From Astropecten irregularis (taxonomy: Eukaryota; Echinodermata; Asteroidea; Paxillosida; Astropectinidae), in contig OZ020255.1 of assembly GCA_963971285.1 (NCBI GenBank), positions 9,940,931 through 10,004,930 on the forward strand: a DNA stretch of 64,000 bases, written 5' to 3'. Both the position numbers and the translations under genes were made by a program. The notes under the pieces are model-generated. The model worked only from the letters and a program-made list of their open reading frames with translations. It ran no database searches and was not told the origin of the DNA. Below, piece after piece: positions 11,655-22,028 of this stretch (position 1 is its first letter; the number at the start of each line of letters is the position of its first letter).

Positions 11655-11785
11655 TGTACTGCTGCTCTTGTTGCTGCTGCTGTTGCTACTGTTACTGCTG
11701 TTGTTGTTGCTTCTGATGTTGCTGTTGTTGGTGCTGCTGTTGCTGCTGCTATTGCTGCTGTTGTTGTTACTGCTGTATTTTGCAG
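11655..11785 (+). repeat. Trinucleotide repeat, TGC/TTG mixed
   Basis: About 130 bp of imperfect TGY/TTG triplets (TGCTGCTGTTGCTACTGTTA style). All three frames read long leucine or cysteine runs, which explains the open frames here; they are not evidence of a protein. Confidence 0.9.
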
Positions 11786-12925
11786 TTACTATGCAATCGC
11801 TGATAATTATATCTGATGCGTTTGCTGTAATTAATTTTTTAGGAATTCTGTGATTCTGTTAGCAATACTGAAATGACAACTTACTAGAATATCTCCTAAA
11901 TCAGAAACCGGTGGATACTCACGTTGAAACATTTGACGATCGCTCGAATTCTACCCAAATCACACGAATTACGGTTCGCATTTAGTCTGACCACATCAAA
12001 GACTTAACTGACCAACACCCACCTTTAAACCAAGCCGTGTTTTAATTTAGCAGCGAATTTGATCAAGAGTTTGACAGCCCACGGGAAAAAGTCTGGAAAA
12101 ATACACGTCTATGAATCGGATGGCAGGGGTAATTTGAACAGCGCGGCTTTAAAAATGTTCTCTACATGTAGGCAAATATTTGTGCACACGGCCTGGTATA
12201 TTGAGGCGACGGCTGTTCGACTGTAGACAGGAATAACTGAAAAGAACTTCACGTGCTGCGATATGGTCTCGTGTATGTTTAATGCCTGTTACTCTGGTGG
12301 GATAAGGTTATGTCTACGAGCTTAGTGTCCACATTGGGGCTTACTGGGTCATGCCATTATGGAGTGTCTTCCGAAGCTGACACATATGCCGAAAGACTCT
12401 CCCAGAGACGAGACCGAAACGTCGGCTGGATATCAACAGCTGCTCGCCTCACTTAACACATCACGATCAAGACCACGGACCTGTTGGGATGACTCTAAGT
12501 CGTATAATCCCAGTCATCTGCCTGAAGCAATTTTGGTGTATTAACAAGAGTGCAAGTCTGTATTGGCGTTGAAACCTTTATGGTGGTAATGAAAAAAAAT
12601 GATAACGTAATGTATTTCCTTCTGTTTCGTTTAGTCGATCTTACTTGGAGGACAGATGCAAACCTTTTAAGCCTGTTGAACTAGGCTGGTGCGGCAGCCA
12701 TGCAGTCATGCTTCTAAACAGTACTTTAACGGTGTTAATATGACCGGCCTTTATCGTCTCGAGAAGGCAGGTGGAAAGTGCCCTTGTACCGTTCGGTCGT
12801 GATCTCTTCTATCTCGCAGAGTTACAACCTTTCCAAAGTAATTATACCAATACCAACTGTGGGGATGCTGGAGCCTTAAATAACAATTGCATATACAATT
12901 TAGTCACTCGTAACAAGGAATATAT
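11786..12925. other. Unassigned DNA
   Basis: Nothing recognised apart from a short GAGACCGAAACGTCGGCTGG motif near 12408. Motifs of this GAAACGT type recur in hairpin repeats elsewhere in the window (14.6, 31.5 and 39.2 kb). Confidence 0.35.
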
Positions 12926-13162
12926 GGGGGTTTACGAAACGGAGGCTTGGTCTCAGGCTCAGGCTCCAGCTCTGTCATTCATATGCTGAAAATATAGGTT
13001 GTGGTTTTTCATTGAAGCTAAAGCTCTGTTTTCTCAGTCAAATCAGAGAATTTACTTCAGAACCGCAGCCAAAAGCCTCTATTTTAAAACTTCAAAATGA
13101 ATTCACGAAATGGAGCTGGAGCCTGAGACGGAGCCTAAGCCTCTGTTACGTAAGCGCCCTAT
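12926..13162 (+). mobile_element. G-family foldback element, copy 1
   Basis: Family description: ends of the form TAGGGTGTTTACGAAACGGA followed by GGCTC repeats, complementary at the other end (GAGCCT repeats, then CCGTTTCGTAAACGCCCTA). The core holds CATATGCTGAAAATATAGG, a TTGTGGTTTTTCATTGAAGC block and GAATTCACGAAATGGAGC. This copy has few hexanucleotide units. It lies about 95 bp beyond the splice donor of the receptor exon, so inside the receptor gene's intron, in the opposite orientation to the gene. Confidence 0.8.
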
Positions 13163-13255
13163 GTTTAAAGTCACCCACAACATGCCCATAATACACCGAC
13201 ACAGTATAACTTATCACAAATCTAAAGCTATCCGAAAAAAGATGATATTTCTTAC

Positions 13256-13670
13256 CTGCATCATGTACAGAACAAACTTGCACATGAAGGATCCGAAGAG
13301 CCAGCTGCTAGTGGCATACAGAGTAGCGGTGAACGGCGCGCAGAATACCAGGAAGAAGATATCCGTAATGGCCAGGTTCACTATGTAGTAGTTGGTAACC
13401 GTCTTGAGGTGGCCCTGGCACACGATGACGTAGACCACGATGGAGTTACCAATCAGGCCTACTAGTGTTATGATACCGATGAGCGTGGGTACCAGTTTGG
13501 TGTACACCTCGGTGGGTATACCATAGTCGTAGTCGTAGTCGGGAATGCTGGTACTGCCAACTGTTCCATTGATCCTAACCTCAGCTACTTCCTCAACCAG
13601 ACCCATCTTGTCTTCTACAGGATGACCACAGCTAAACGATGTCGAGATTCCACTCAAATCAATTCATAAG
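13256..13670 (-). CDS. Kisspeptin/galanin-type neuropeptide GPCR, first coding exon
   Basis: This exon encodes the start of a class A (rhodopsin-type) peptide receptor. Translation most likely starts at the ATG at 13604-13606, giving 117 residues before the donor. That ATG has a good Kozak context (AAGATGG), and an in-frame TGA at 13664-13666 excludes an earlier start. Visible features: an extracellular N-terminus with an N-glycosylation site (NGT, residues 13-15) and an acidic/tyrosine run DYDYDY; TM1 about 38-63 with the conserved GN (N54); TM2 about 72-95 with NLAITD (D82); ECL1 with W102 and FG; and the TM3 cysteine C109 in FMCKFVLYMMQ. The exon ends at a perfect donor, CAG|GTAAGA, in phase 0. 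A good acceptor (TTTTTATCTTTACAG) ends at 13671, so at least one upstream 5' UTR exon is likely. A minimal upstream ORF (ATG AAT TGA) begins at 13667. The TVTNYYIVNLA and FMCKFVLYMMQ stretches best resemble kisspeptin receptors; galanin or allatostatin-A receptors are the alternatives. TM3-TM7 should lie at lower coordinates or beyond the window; I could not find them. Confidence 0.85.
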
Positions 13671-13734
13671 CTGTAAAGATAAAAACAATAAATAAAGCTA
13701 AATTAGTACACGAACGAATTATAGTACAAACCTT

Positions 13735-13912
13735 GATATTAGGAATACGGGCGATTCCAAACAGTGCGCCACCAAGAGTTTGCAACGCGTTGACCAATCA
13801 CAATTCAGGGAATTTATGGACAGGTTCGACAGATTCCGCGCATTGTGATTGGCCAACGCGTGGCAAACTCTTGGTTTTCGCACTATTTGGTATCGCCCGT
13901 ATTGAAACCTTA
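13735..13912. mobile_element. Foldback element with CCAAT motifs upstream of receptor exon
   Basis: Left arm AATACGGGCGATTCC...ACCAAGAGTTTGC...ACGCGTTGACCAATCACAAT (13744-13804) and right arm (13840-13902) are reverse complements with few mismatches, around a loop of about 35 bp. AAACCTT occurs just outside each arm (about 13729 and 13905), a possible target duplication. Each arm carries a CCAAT/ATTGG box. It lies about 65 bp upstream of the receptor exon's acceptor on the minus strand. No other copy was seen in the window. Confidence 0.75.
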
Positions 13913-14360
13913 GAACTTATTGAAGTTTAACTCGCACGTAAACAGTTTGTGCTATTCCTAGTACTTAGCATAAAGAAGACCTTCGATCGTACTTTTTGAG
14001 GTCACGCGTATTCTCTGTTCTCAAGGGAGCTAGGTCGTAAGAAGCGACGCAAATATCGGAGCACGTGTTCAATCGGGTAAAACGTGTCCGATGTGGGTTG
14101 AACCCATTGGATATGAACCAGGTCTCAGCGGACACAGAGGAAAACAGCTCCCCGTGTTCAGATCGCTGAGCACCGTATGGACACGCTTTGAGCTCGCGCT
14201 GATCCTATTTCTAGCTCGGAATGATAAATTGATCATTTTAGCAGCTAGATTACCAGAACTAATTGCAAGCACTATTTAGGCAACCGTGCCAATCCATCAG
14301 TGAGTGATTACACGGCAGTCAAAGGGGTCGACATGACGTCAAAAATCTGCTAGTCATATC
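13913..14360. other. Unassigned DNA upstream of the receptor exon
   Basis: The receptor's promoter and 5' UTR exon should lie on this side, at higher coordinates. I could not identify either with confidence here. Confidence 0.3.
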
Positions 14361-14440
14361 AAGGTATACCTGCATTGAGGTATACCTGCATCAAAGTATA
14401 ACTGCATCGAGGTATACCTGAATCGAGGTATATTTACATA
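14361..14440 (+). repeat. 17-bp tandem repeat
   Basis: About five units of GAGGTATACCTGCATCA-like sequence, each containing the palindrome GGTATACC. The last units drift to GGTATATTTACAT. Confidence 0.85.
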
Positions 14441-14507
14441 TGGAAGAGTATTACGCGAAGTCAGATAATTTCCATAATTTTGAGACAAAACAAGTTATGC
14501 CATTCAA

Positions 14508-14690
14508 ACAAAAGTAACCCTAAGAAAGATTTGAGGCTTTGCATGGTGACAATTGGTATGTGGATCGGTTTGCGGAAACACCATGTAAGAATCGTCCGTA
14601 CTTTCGCACTTCTTATTTCGTCACACTTTTCGCAAGGTTTCAACGTTTCGACTAGCCTGCTCTAGTCATCATCAGGAGACAAAGTAACCC
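14508..14690 (+). mobile_element. Half of the hairpin element seen at 46789
   Basis: Shares GGTGACAATTGGTATGTG, CGGAAACACCATGTAAGAAT and GTTTCAACGTTTCGACTAGC with the left arm at 46789-46944. Here no inverted second arm follows, so only a single arm plus the TCATCATCAGGAGAC apex region remains. Open frames at 14461-14665 are shadows of this repeat. Confidence 0.7.
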
Positions 14691-15636
14691 TCAGAAGGGT
14701 GACTTTCTTACAGTGTCCTTTTCATCAAGCATTTAGTCTATTTATATGCAGTGTGATGTTCGCCAAATCACCTTGTCCTACGTACGTGCGTCACATTTGT
14801 TCTTTAGGTTTGAGTGTAGTTCCCATGTGGCCTTCTCCATTACATAAAACGACATTTTAGTTTATAGGCCTAGGAAGAAGAAGAAGATGAGAATTTGCAC
14901 GTGTGGGTCGAACACGCGCAAAAATGATATTTAGACAAGCAGGATTGGAGCCTAAATCCCTTGATAGGATCGTGCGTAAATCCATCACATCCTCCAACAT
15001 GTTAAGACGCAAATAAAACATGTCTTCAGGAAGAAGCTTTGTGTACCTACCCCTTGTTTTGAGCCAGGGAGGGCAGGAAGGTGTCAATTTACCCTGATGG
15101 CTTTACCTTGATCCCACCCCCACACGCCACTCACATTGATAGCTATTATGTGAAAGCGATACTAAGTACACAACGTGTAGGTACACCACGCGTTCATCCA
15201 TATGGGTCGCGGTTCGTGTCGGAATTAAGAGACTTAGGGTATAATAGAAGCTTATCTATTTACGTGTGGGAAGTTCCTGCTTGCAGTTCACGTGACTGAC
15301 GTGTGGTGATTGTAGAACGCCCCCATCCGATAAGCCTGAGAAATAAAGCAAAGCAAGCACGAAAACGCCCAGGGGGATAGAAAATAAAGATAGAAACCGC
15401 TAGAAAATAGGAAACTCGTTTCACCTTATAGCTCGTCACTGATCCGCAAGAATAATCCAGTTCTCAGCCGATGGTGTGGCTTGCTAAACTTCTGGCTAGA
15501 TTCTCAACAGAGGGCGACATAGTCCGGAAGTCATAAAATCTCGCAGATTATTATTATTTCACGAGAACTTGCGTGAGGACGAGAATCTGGTTTTGAATAG
15601 TCGGATGCGTTTCAATATAGAATGGGAGACTTTGGA
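14691..15636. other. Unassigned DNA
   Basis: No repeat, exon or RNA gene was recognised. Confidence 0.35.
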
Positions 15637-15741
15637 GGACCGGTCTGCAAGTCAACAGCGCACGCGCACGCAGTGTGAGCATGCGCTCGTTGTTCTGCGC
15701 GTGCGTGCGCGTGCGCTGTTGACTAGAAGACCGGTTCTTCA
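15637..15741. repeat. Inverted repeat with alternating GC/AC tracts
   Basis: Left arm GACCGGTCTGCAAGTCAACA then GCGCACGCGCACGC; right arm GCGTGCGCGTGCGC then TGTTGACTAGAAGACCGGT. The alternating purine-pyrimidine tracts could adopt Z-DNA. The hairpin directly abuts the G element at 15743. Confidence 0.8.
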
Positions 15742-15742
15742 T

Positions 15743-15947
15743 AGGGTGTTTACGAAACGGAGGTTCAGGCTCCAAGTTAGGCTCCGGCTCCATTTCGTGA
15801 ATCCATTTTAAAATAACGGGTATCAAAATAGAGGCTTTCGATCGGCTGCGGTTCTGAAGTAGATTCTTTGGTTTGAAAAGGAAAGCAGAGCTTCGGCATC
15901 GATGAAAAACCACAACCTATATTTTCAGCATATGGATGTCAGACCTG

Positions 15948-16037
<90 letters not shown>

Positions 16038-16051
16038 CCGTTCCTGAGCGC
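15743..16051 (-). mobile_element. G-family foldback element, copy 2, expanded
   Basis: Reverse orientation relative to the 12926 copy. The left end is AGGGTGTTTACGAAACGGAG and the core runs GAAAAACCACAACCTATATT then CAGCATATGGATGTCAG. A pure run of about fifteen GAGCCT units occupies 15948-16037. The opposite arm has only two or three degenerate units, so expansion is one-sided in this copy. Frames reading Glu-Pro or Gln-Ala repeats come from the hexanucleotide and are not proteins. Confidence 0.85.
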
Positions 16052-17743
16052 ACCAGATCAGACCAAGTTTGCATGTGGACAGTCTGACAGTCTAAGTTTG
16101 CCAAGTCACAACTCTCAGATTTCAAAAGAGTCCAGACGACTTCTCAAACATAGTCTTTCATTATTTTGTTTGACTCTTCTTCTTTGTCGGTACCATTTCT
16201 TGGTATATTCATCGTAAAGGTGACTCCCACGCAGCCAGCAAAGCGACCGACAAAACTAAAGTCTATTCTACCACGCGACAAGCCTCAGGGTGAAAAATTC
16301 CGCGCCGCTTTGTGACGAGAATAAAAAAAACTATGGAAACCCGACTCCCAATCCGCTGAAAAAAATTCAATATGACGGCCGATCCGGGGCTTAAAGACGG
16401 CAGGATTATTCGGTTACAAAAACCGTGTCAAGTTGTACTATTCGATACCTAAGCTGTAATCGATACGGTATCCGAGCGCAGAGACCTTTAGCATTTCGTG
16501 GGAGGATGGGAGCTCTTCTCTCTGCAAGTTTGCTGAAAATTGTGGTCTGAATTATTCATAGCTTTCGGCGTGGCTATACTTGACTCCAATAAAACAGCGA
16601 GAACGGCAGTGCTAGGATAGCAGTTGTGTATTCGTGTGTTGAGTATTTACCAAAGGAACAGTGCATTGACTTCGAGACGAAATGCAGCACGTGTAAGTCC
16701 CTAGGGCGGTGGTTCCGGATCCTTCACGTTGCCGCATACAAATGAAATTTTTTAAAATTAGGCCTAAAACCAATTGTTCAAAACAGAACTGTAAGCAAAT
16801 AAAAACGTTTGCTCTCCTCAAACAAGATTGGCAGACGTTCATTTGAGATGACAGCTAGAAACTGACCTACATCATCATCTCAGAGATATAGCAATATATT
16901 TCGTGGCTTTGTAATAGCATGGGATGTCACTTCGTTTGTTAAGAAATAGATCATTTCACAGTGTCCCATCACAGATCAATGGCGGTCCAGTGTGACGGCG
17001 CCAATTATACTGACGGTATCTCACGTATCGCGTCCGAACTAAGAAAGTGCAATTCCCGAGCGCGCGGGGATTCAAGCAATGTTAACCTTATATAAGCCGC
17101 ATTTTCCTTACATCCCATGCATCTGCTGAAAGATTTTCAATTTTGCGACCGCATTCATAACGCTATAAGTCCAATAGGCGCACATCATGTTGAGGTGTAC
17201 ACATATCCATTACCTATATCCGTTTTGCTGATTAAACTGTGTTAGATAAAACCGCGCATTTGCATGAAGGTAGGTTCTGTCTTGCTTTAAAATGAGTGAA
17301 GCTTCGACTCCCAAAGTCTTCGATAATTTACACAGCAACAACAGAACATCCTTCTAAACTTCGAAAATTTGCTTTTTTTATCAAGGGAGTTTGGGTGTCT
17401 ACGTCATCTTTAACCTGATTTACTTCCTGGCACAAGGGCCAATAATTGTGTGGAAAGTCACTGCAGTGTAATCAAATATTATTATAGCATTGAAGAGATA
17501 CCCCAAACCGTTCGCGTTTTCTCAAACCCGTCTCTTAAAGTACAGTAACCGCACACATTTTCAAAAGAAGAAAAAGTCAGTTTACCACGGGGAAAACAGC
17601 TCAAAGCTAGAGAGCAATTCAATTACATAACACCTTCATTTGATTGACAGAATCCTTGAAATCAAGATGTTGTACTGCGTCGTTTAAGCGCGTCATGTAA
17701 TTGAAATTTCCCCTCAAAATTCGTATAAACAAAGATTGACCAC
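16052..17743. other. Unassigned DNA
   Basis: A TATATAAGCCG motif at about 17090, preceded by GAGCGCGCGGGG near 17057, is promoter-like, but no exon follows that I can recognise. No repeats of the window's families. Confidence 0.3.
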
Positions 17744-17884
17744 GGGCCGATATCACGAAGCCCTACGATCGATCGTAACTCGAGTTACGAAGGATATAAA
17801 CACATCGTATCCTACGTAGGACTGCAATTCATCATTGGTCCCACGATTGATATTAAGTTAAGATGAGTTTGGTGAAATCGGCCC
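17744..17884 (-). mobile_element. A-family MITE, reverse, complete
   Basis: Begins GGGCCGATATCACGAAGCCC and ends GAGTTTGGTGAAATCGGCCC, so both termini changed from GGGGTC to GGGCC. The CTCGAG and CGATCGATCG palindromes are intact. Confidence 0.88.
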
Positions 17885-18097
17885 AGGTGGCGTTAGTTTT
17901 ATGTGAAAACGTTTATAGAAAATTGAAAAAAGGGCGTTTCAATGAATTCTATTTTGAACCGGACTAGTAACGACAATGATCTTGTACAATGCAGGGTAAA
18001 AGCAATAACCAAACACTACAAAACAAAATGAATGTAAGATCTATAAGGACAATGTATTAAACGTCTGTGACTATTTAGTGAAGGTAACAGGTCAACT

Positions 18098-18234
18098 TGC
18101 CTCCTTGCCAACTCGCCCCCTTACCGACTCGCCCCTTACCAACTCATCCCCTTGCCAACTCGCCTCTTGACCGGAGTCGCCCCTTACCAACTCGCCTCCT
18201 TGCCGACTCGCCCCCTGGCCCACTCGTAATAACG
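18098..18234 (+). repeat. Minisatellite, about 16-17-bp CCTTGCCAACTCGCC units
   Basis: Eight or so imperfect units (CTTGCCAACTCGCC, TTACCGACTCGCC, TTACCAACTCATCC). The minus-strand frame across it reads a repeated glycine- and glutamate-rich pattern that is a consequence of the period. Confidence 0.85.
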
Positions 18235-20057
18235 TTTGCCCATTGCCAAAGTGCTGATGCCATGAGCTTATTTTAGGACAACCTGACCGTAGATTATGAT
18301 ACAATCAAGCCAAAACTTACCCTTTTCTAGTATGTCCTGCTGAAGATGTTTTTGAAATCAGCACCTTCCAGATAATTCCTGTGGACCAACGAGAAAGATG
18401 ATCATTGCAAAATCTACAGAGAAAAATATAATCTTCTTTCGTTATCAAGGTAAAAATATTGGCGCCTTAGCGTTTTGCGCACGCGCAGTAAGCACGAGTT
18501 TTTCACGCGTCACAGCTTTTTGAGCGAGCAACGACTACGTCGACATACGATTCGCCATAATCCTGAGAGAAGCAAAGCGGACTGACCGGTCAAGTGCAGG
18601 GTACCAGGGACCGCTGGGACGCACCAGTCGTGCGAGTTTACCAAGAACGCCGATACGCTAAGGACTACGCGATGTTCTCATCACACGAAAATTATTGCTC
18701 TATCCCCAAAAACACACGCAGAAGAAAGCGTGATGGCCGCTGGCTTGACACGCTCGTCTCGTGACGAAATGACCAGACAGACGTTGCGTGTCATCCACAC
18801 AAACTCCCGCACACCTGAGCTGCACCCCAATGGTGTCAAGAAATCATTATTTCCAGCCGACTTACTTTGATTTTCTGACCGTGTCAGTTTAATACGATTA
18901 GCTGTTACACTTTTAATAAAAGCCATATTACACACGAGCCTATGCAACATGATGACCAACACACCAGGCGGCCAGCAGAGCGCGTTGCTTTGGGCACATT
19001 TGACGCGTATTACCAATGTCACATAGTGTAATTAAGACGCTTGATACTACTTTGTAAGGCGCGTGTTTTGTTAAACAAACTTAAGGAAGACGCCAAAGTT
19101 TACAACACGTCTTAGATATTGGGAATAGATTGTATAAAAACCGGTATAAAACCGCTGTGTACCTGTTATGTGGACAGATATTAAAATACGTGTAATACAG
19201 TGTTAAGACGTCGCCAATGTCACGCTTTCCTTTAATCATTTTCAATTTTTTGCACAAGTCTACGCGGAAACTTTCATGACGTGTTTGCATATGGCCACGT
19301 ATTTACATTTAAGCTTTCTTGCCACGGTGACCACACTCTGCAAGTTGCTGACAGAGATGGCATATTCCCTATCACGCACTTCTGGTCCCAGGCCATTTAG
19401 TACCAAGCATAGGACGGTATACTAAGAAAACGTGGGCGTCTATCAAAGCGAACGAGATTAGAAAGAGGTGAATAATTACTGAATAACTGGAAGCTGTAAG
19501 CCCTACAGTATAATGTAAGGTATACATTTACAACTCTTGCTTTTTCTAGCACGACTACTCATTTCCTTCAAGATGTTGGCACAAATGAGAAGAGACAAGC
19601 CTTTAACTCGCAGGCTTTGTTCATACATTAGCGTACAACGTCCGCACGCACATAATGCATACACACAGTTATTGATCTAGACAAGTATACGCCACAGGCA
19701 ACTGGGGACTTACCAAAATGGTGTTTTCTTCAACTTCAGCACATGGCAAAATCACCAAATGTCACATTAGGAGCAAGCAAGATGCGCTCGTCAATATCTC
19801 AAGCACTCTTCATGCGCGGCACAAAGTGCTGACTATTTTTTGTGAGATTATGAACGTATACCCGTAAGTGGTTGAGTAAGGCATACAGAGCAGTGCATTT
19901 TTCGTCTGGTTTGCGCAGTACAAAGCAATCATCATTTCATATATTGGACAGGCTGGTAAAAATACACTTTATGATCGAGTAGTGCTGTCTAGGGATCAAT
20001 GTGTTCGTCCTACCAGCATGACATGATTAACAATAGAAAAGATTTTACCAATCCTAA
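18235..20057. other. Unassigned DNA
   Basis: The minus-strand open frame at 18681-19022 is 113 codons, without identifiable motifs or a clear splice framework. No repeats were recognised. Confidence 0.35.
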
Positions 20058-20265
20058 CCATCGCATCGCATCGCATCGCATCGCATCGCATCGCATCGCA
20101 TCGCAATGCAATGCATGGCATGGCATGGCATGGTATCTCATCGCATCGCATCGCATCACATCGCATCACATCGCTTCGCATCGCATCGAATCGCATCGCA
20201 TCTCATCGCATCTCATCGTATCGCATCGCATCACATCCTATCCTATCCCATTCCATCCCATCCCA
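20058..20265 (+). repeat. ATCGC pentanucleotide microsatellite
   Basis: It starts as pure CATCG units (20060-20104) and passes through CATGG (20112-20132). It then becomes degenerate CATCG/CATCA/CATCT units and finally CATCC/TATCC (20235-20262). Because five is not a multiple of three, all frames stay open with repeating Ser-His-Arg-Ile patterns; these are not genes. Confidence 0.95.
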
Positions 20266-21107
20266 AGCGAAGCCAAGCCAACCAAACCCCATCACATTAT
20301 GGCAATCACAATCTGACTCAAAACCTGATGAATGTCGAAGAAAAGTATTCTTGGTTATGAAAATCTTCGACACTGATCCCTCATAATCAAGTAATTGACT
20401 AAAATGGTCAGCACACACACCAAACTAAAGGGATGTACCGTTATATCACGTCCGTCCGGAATCTGGGCGGAATAAGTCTTTCCTTTTGGCGCCAAACGCC
20501 ATCATCTTGAACAACGAAAGCAGACGATATTATGTCAGCCACACACACCCCCACACAAATTTCCAAATCACAATACATGGCGTAATAAAACAGGCATTCT
20601 AGGTAATATCCTTTTAGATAACATAACGAATCTGTAACCTTTAAAAGGTGTAGTGGGCGGGGTCGTACAAGAATAAAGTACATTCTTACATTATTCATTC
20701 AACACAGCTGACGTAAAACTCTAATTGCAAAGTCTGGTCAAGTAGTTTGTTTACCATGACTGAAACGCGTTGCTCTTAATGCTACAATAAGAATGTTCGC
20801 GCGGCCAATAAACGGCAATTTTATTACTTAATTCGAAGGAAACAGTCATACGTCATATTCCCAATGGAGCTGAAAAGAAAAAATACCCACACAATTCGTA
20901 CGTCTGGAAAATAAAGTACAACCTTAGCAAATACTACCTACAATACAAACCGCATCGATTTATCAATGACAGTGTTATTGCAGGTCCAAATCCCATCTGC
21001 ATTTTATATCTCAATCGAATTTCAGAGATAAACAAATGTATAAAAATAATTGAAGAGTGAAAAGATTCTTGAACCCGCTCAGTTTTAAACCAATGTTCCC
21101 TTAAATG
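20266..21107. other. Unassigned DNA
   Basis: No feature was recognised. Confidence 0.35.
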
Positions 21108-21456
21108 CATAATACATGATTGGTAAAGGTCACAGAACAGCACTCACAACTTTGTCTGATCCAATATGAGTTCCTGTGCAAATTGGAGTTCAATCGGGCA
21201 TCTGAGTTAGGAGAAAATAGCCAAAACGCGATTCATTTTTTTCATTCTTATAAAGCACAAAGAAGGATTTTGATCTTACCCCGAGATCAACATTGTTTTC
21301 GGTCTTTGTTCACTAATTTCTGGATAAATACACCATCAGGCGGAAATATTTTAACGGTGTGTTTCAACCAGCACCATCTTCATATCCTGAAAGTTATACG
21401 TAAATCTATGAACATTTCTGTTTGGGTATGTTACCAATCCTGTACTGTACTTTAAA
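21108..21456 (+). mobile_element. E-family MITE, full length
   Basis: Runs from ATGATTGGTAAAGGTCACAG to CCAATCCTGTACTGTACTTT. It shares the CTGGATAAATACACCAT and ACATTTCTGTTTGGGTATGT blocks with the element at 5697, with a central GATCTTACCCCGAGATC imperfect palindrome. It has a single terminal 82-bp segment, which is the ancestral state for the array at 6008. Confidence 0.78.
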
Positions 21457-21464
21457 CAAAGCTC

Positions 21465-21512
21465 ACGTTGTTTGTTTGTGTGTTTGTTGGGGTGTTTGTT
21501 TGTGTGTTTCTG
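21465..21512 (+). repeat. TTTG/TGTG-rich simple repeat
   Basis: GTTTGTTTGTGTGTTTGTTG and similar, immediately after the E element. Confidence 0.8.
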
Positions 21513-22028
21513 ACACATGTATGACTTAGGTAGAAGCCAGCCTACCAAGGTAGAGAGAATTTGGAGATAATAATATTGGAAGCAGCAAACATGTAAACTA
21601 AGCCGACTCCATGAGTCAAGCTTTCTTAGCTGGCCAGTCAGGCTTCAATTGTACAGCGGATGCATCCTATATAATACAATCTGGACCGACACCCAATACA
21701 GCCTACCCATACACATCTTTATTAACATCCGAATCCGAAGTCTAATAATTTCCCTATATGTCAACGGGAATATAGGCGCGCACACCACCGTTGGTGACCG
21801 GGTTAACAAAAAGCCCATAATCTTAATTTCCAATAAGGTAGTTTCTAAGGATGGTGATGTTACGTGATACCAAACACCTATCAGGTTTTTGACATTTTAT
21901 ACGGCTTGTTTGTATACGGCAGTTTAAATATGTATTCTGAGGGGAAAAGGCCAACCCTAGTGAAATGTGAATGAATATAGACTGGTTAACTCGATGCAAG
22001 TGTGTCTTCTCGAATCAATCCAGCACTT

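Noticed and set aside
11450-11853. Leucine- or cysteine-rich protein
   Set aside because: The frame runs into a TGC/TTG triplet repeat, which supplies the residues.
13604-13657. Receptor start upstream of 13606
   Set aside because: The 17 extra residues begin at a TTG; an in-frame TGA at 13664-13666 follows the acceptor, so the ATG at 13606 is the first usable start.
15925-16217. Long Glu-Pro or Gln-Ala repeat frames as proteins
   Set aside because: They are translations of the GAGCCT hexanucleotide in a G element; six is a multiple of three, so frames stay open on both strands.
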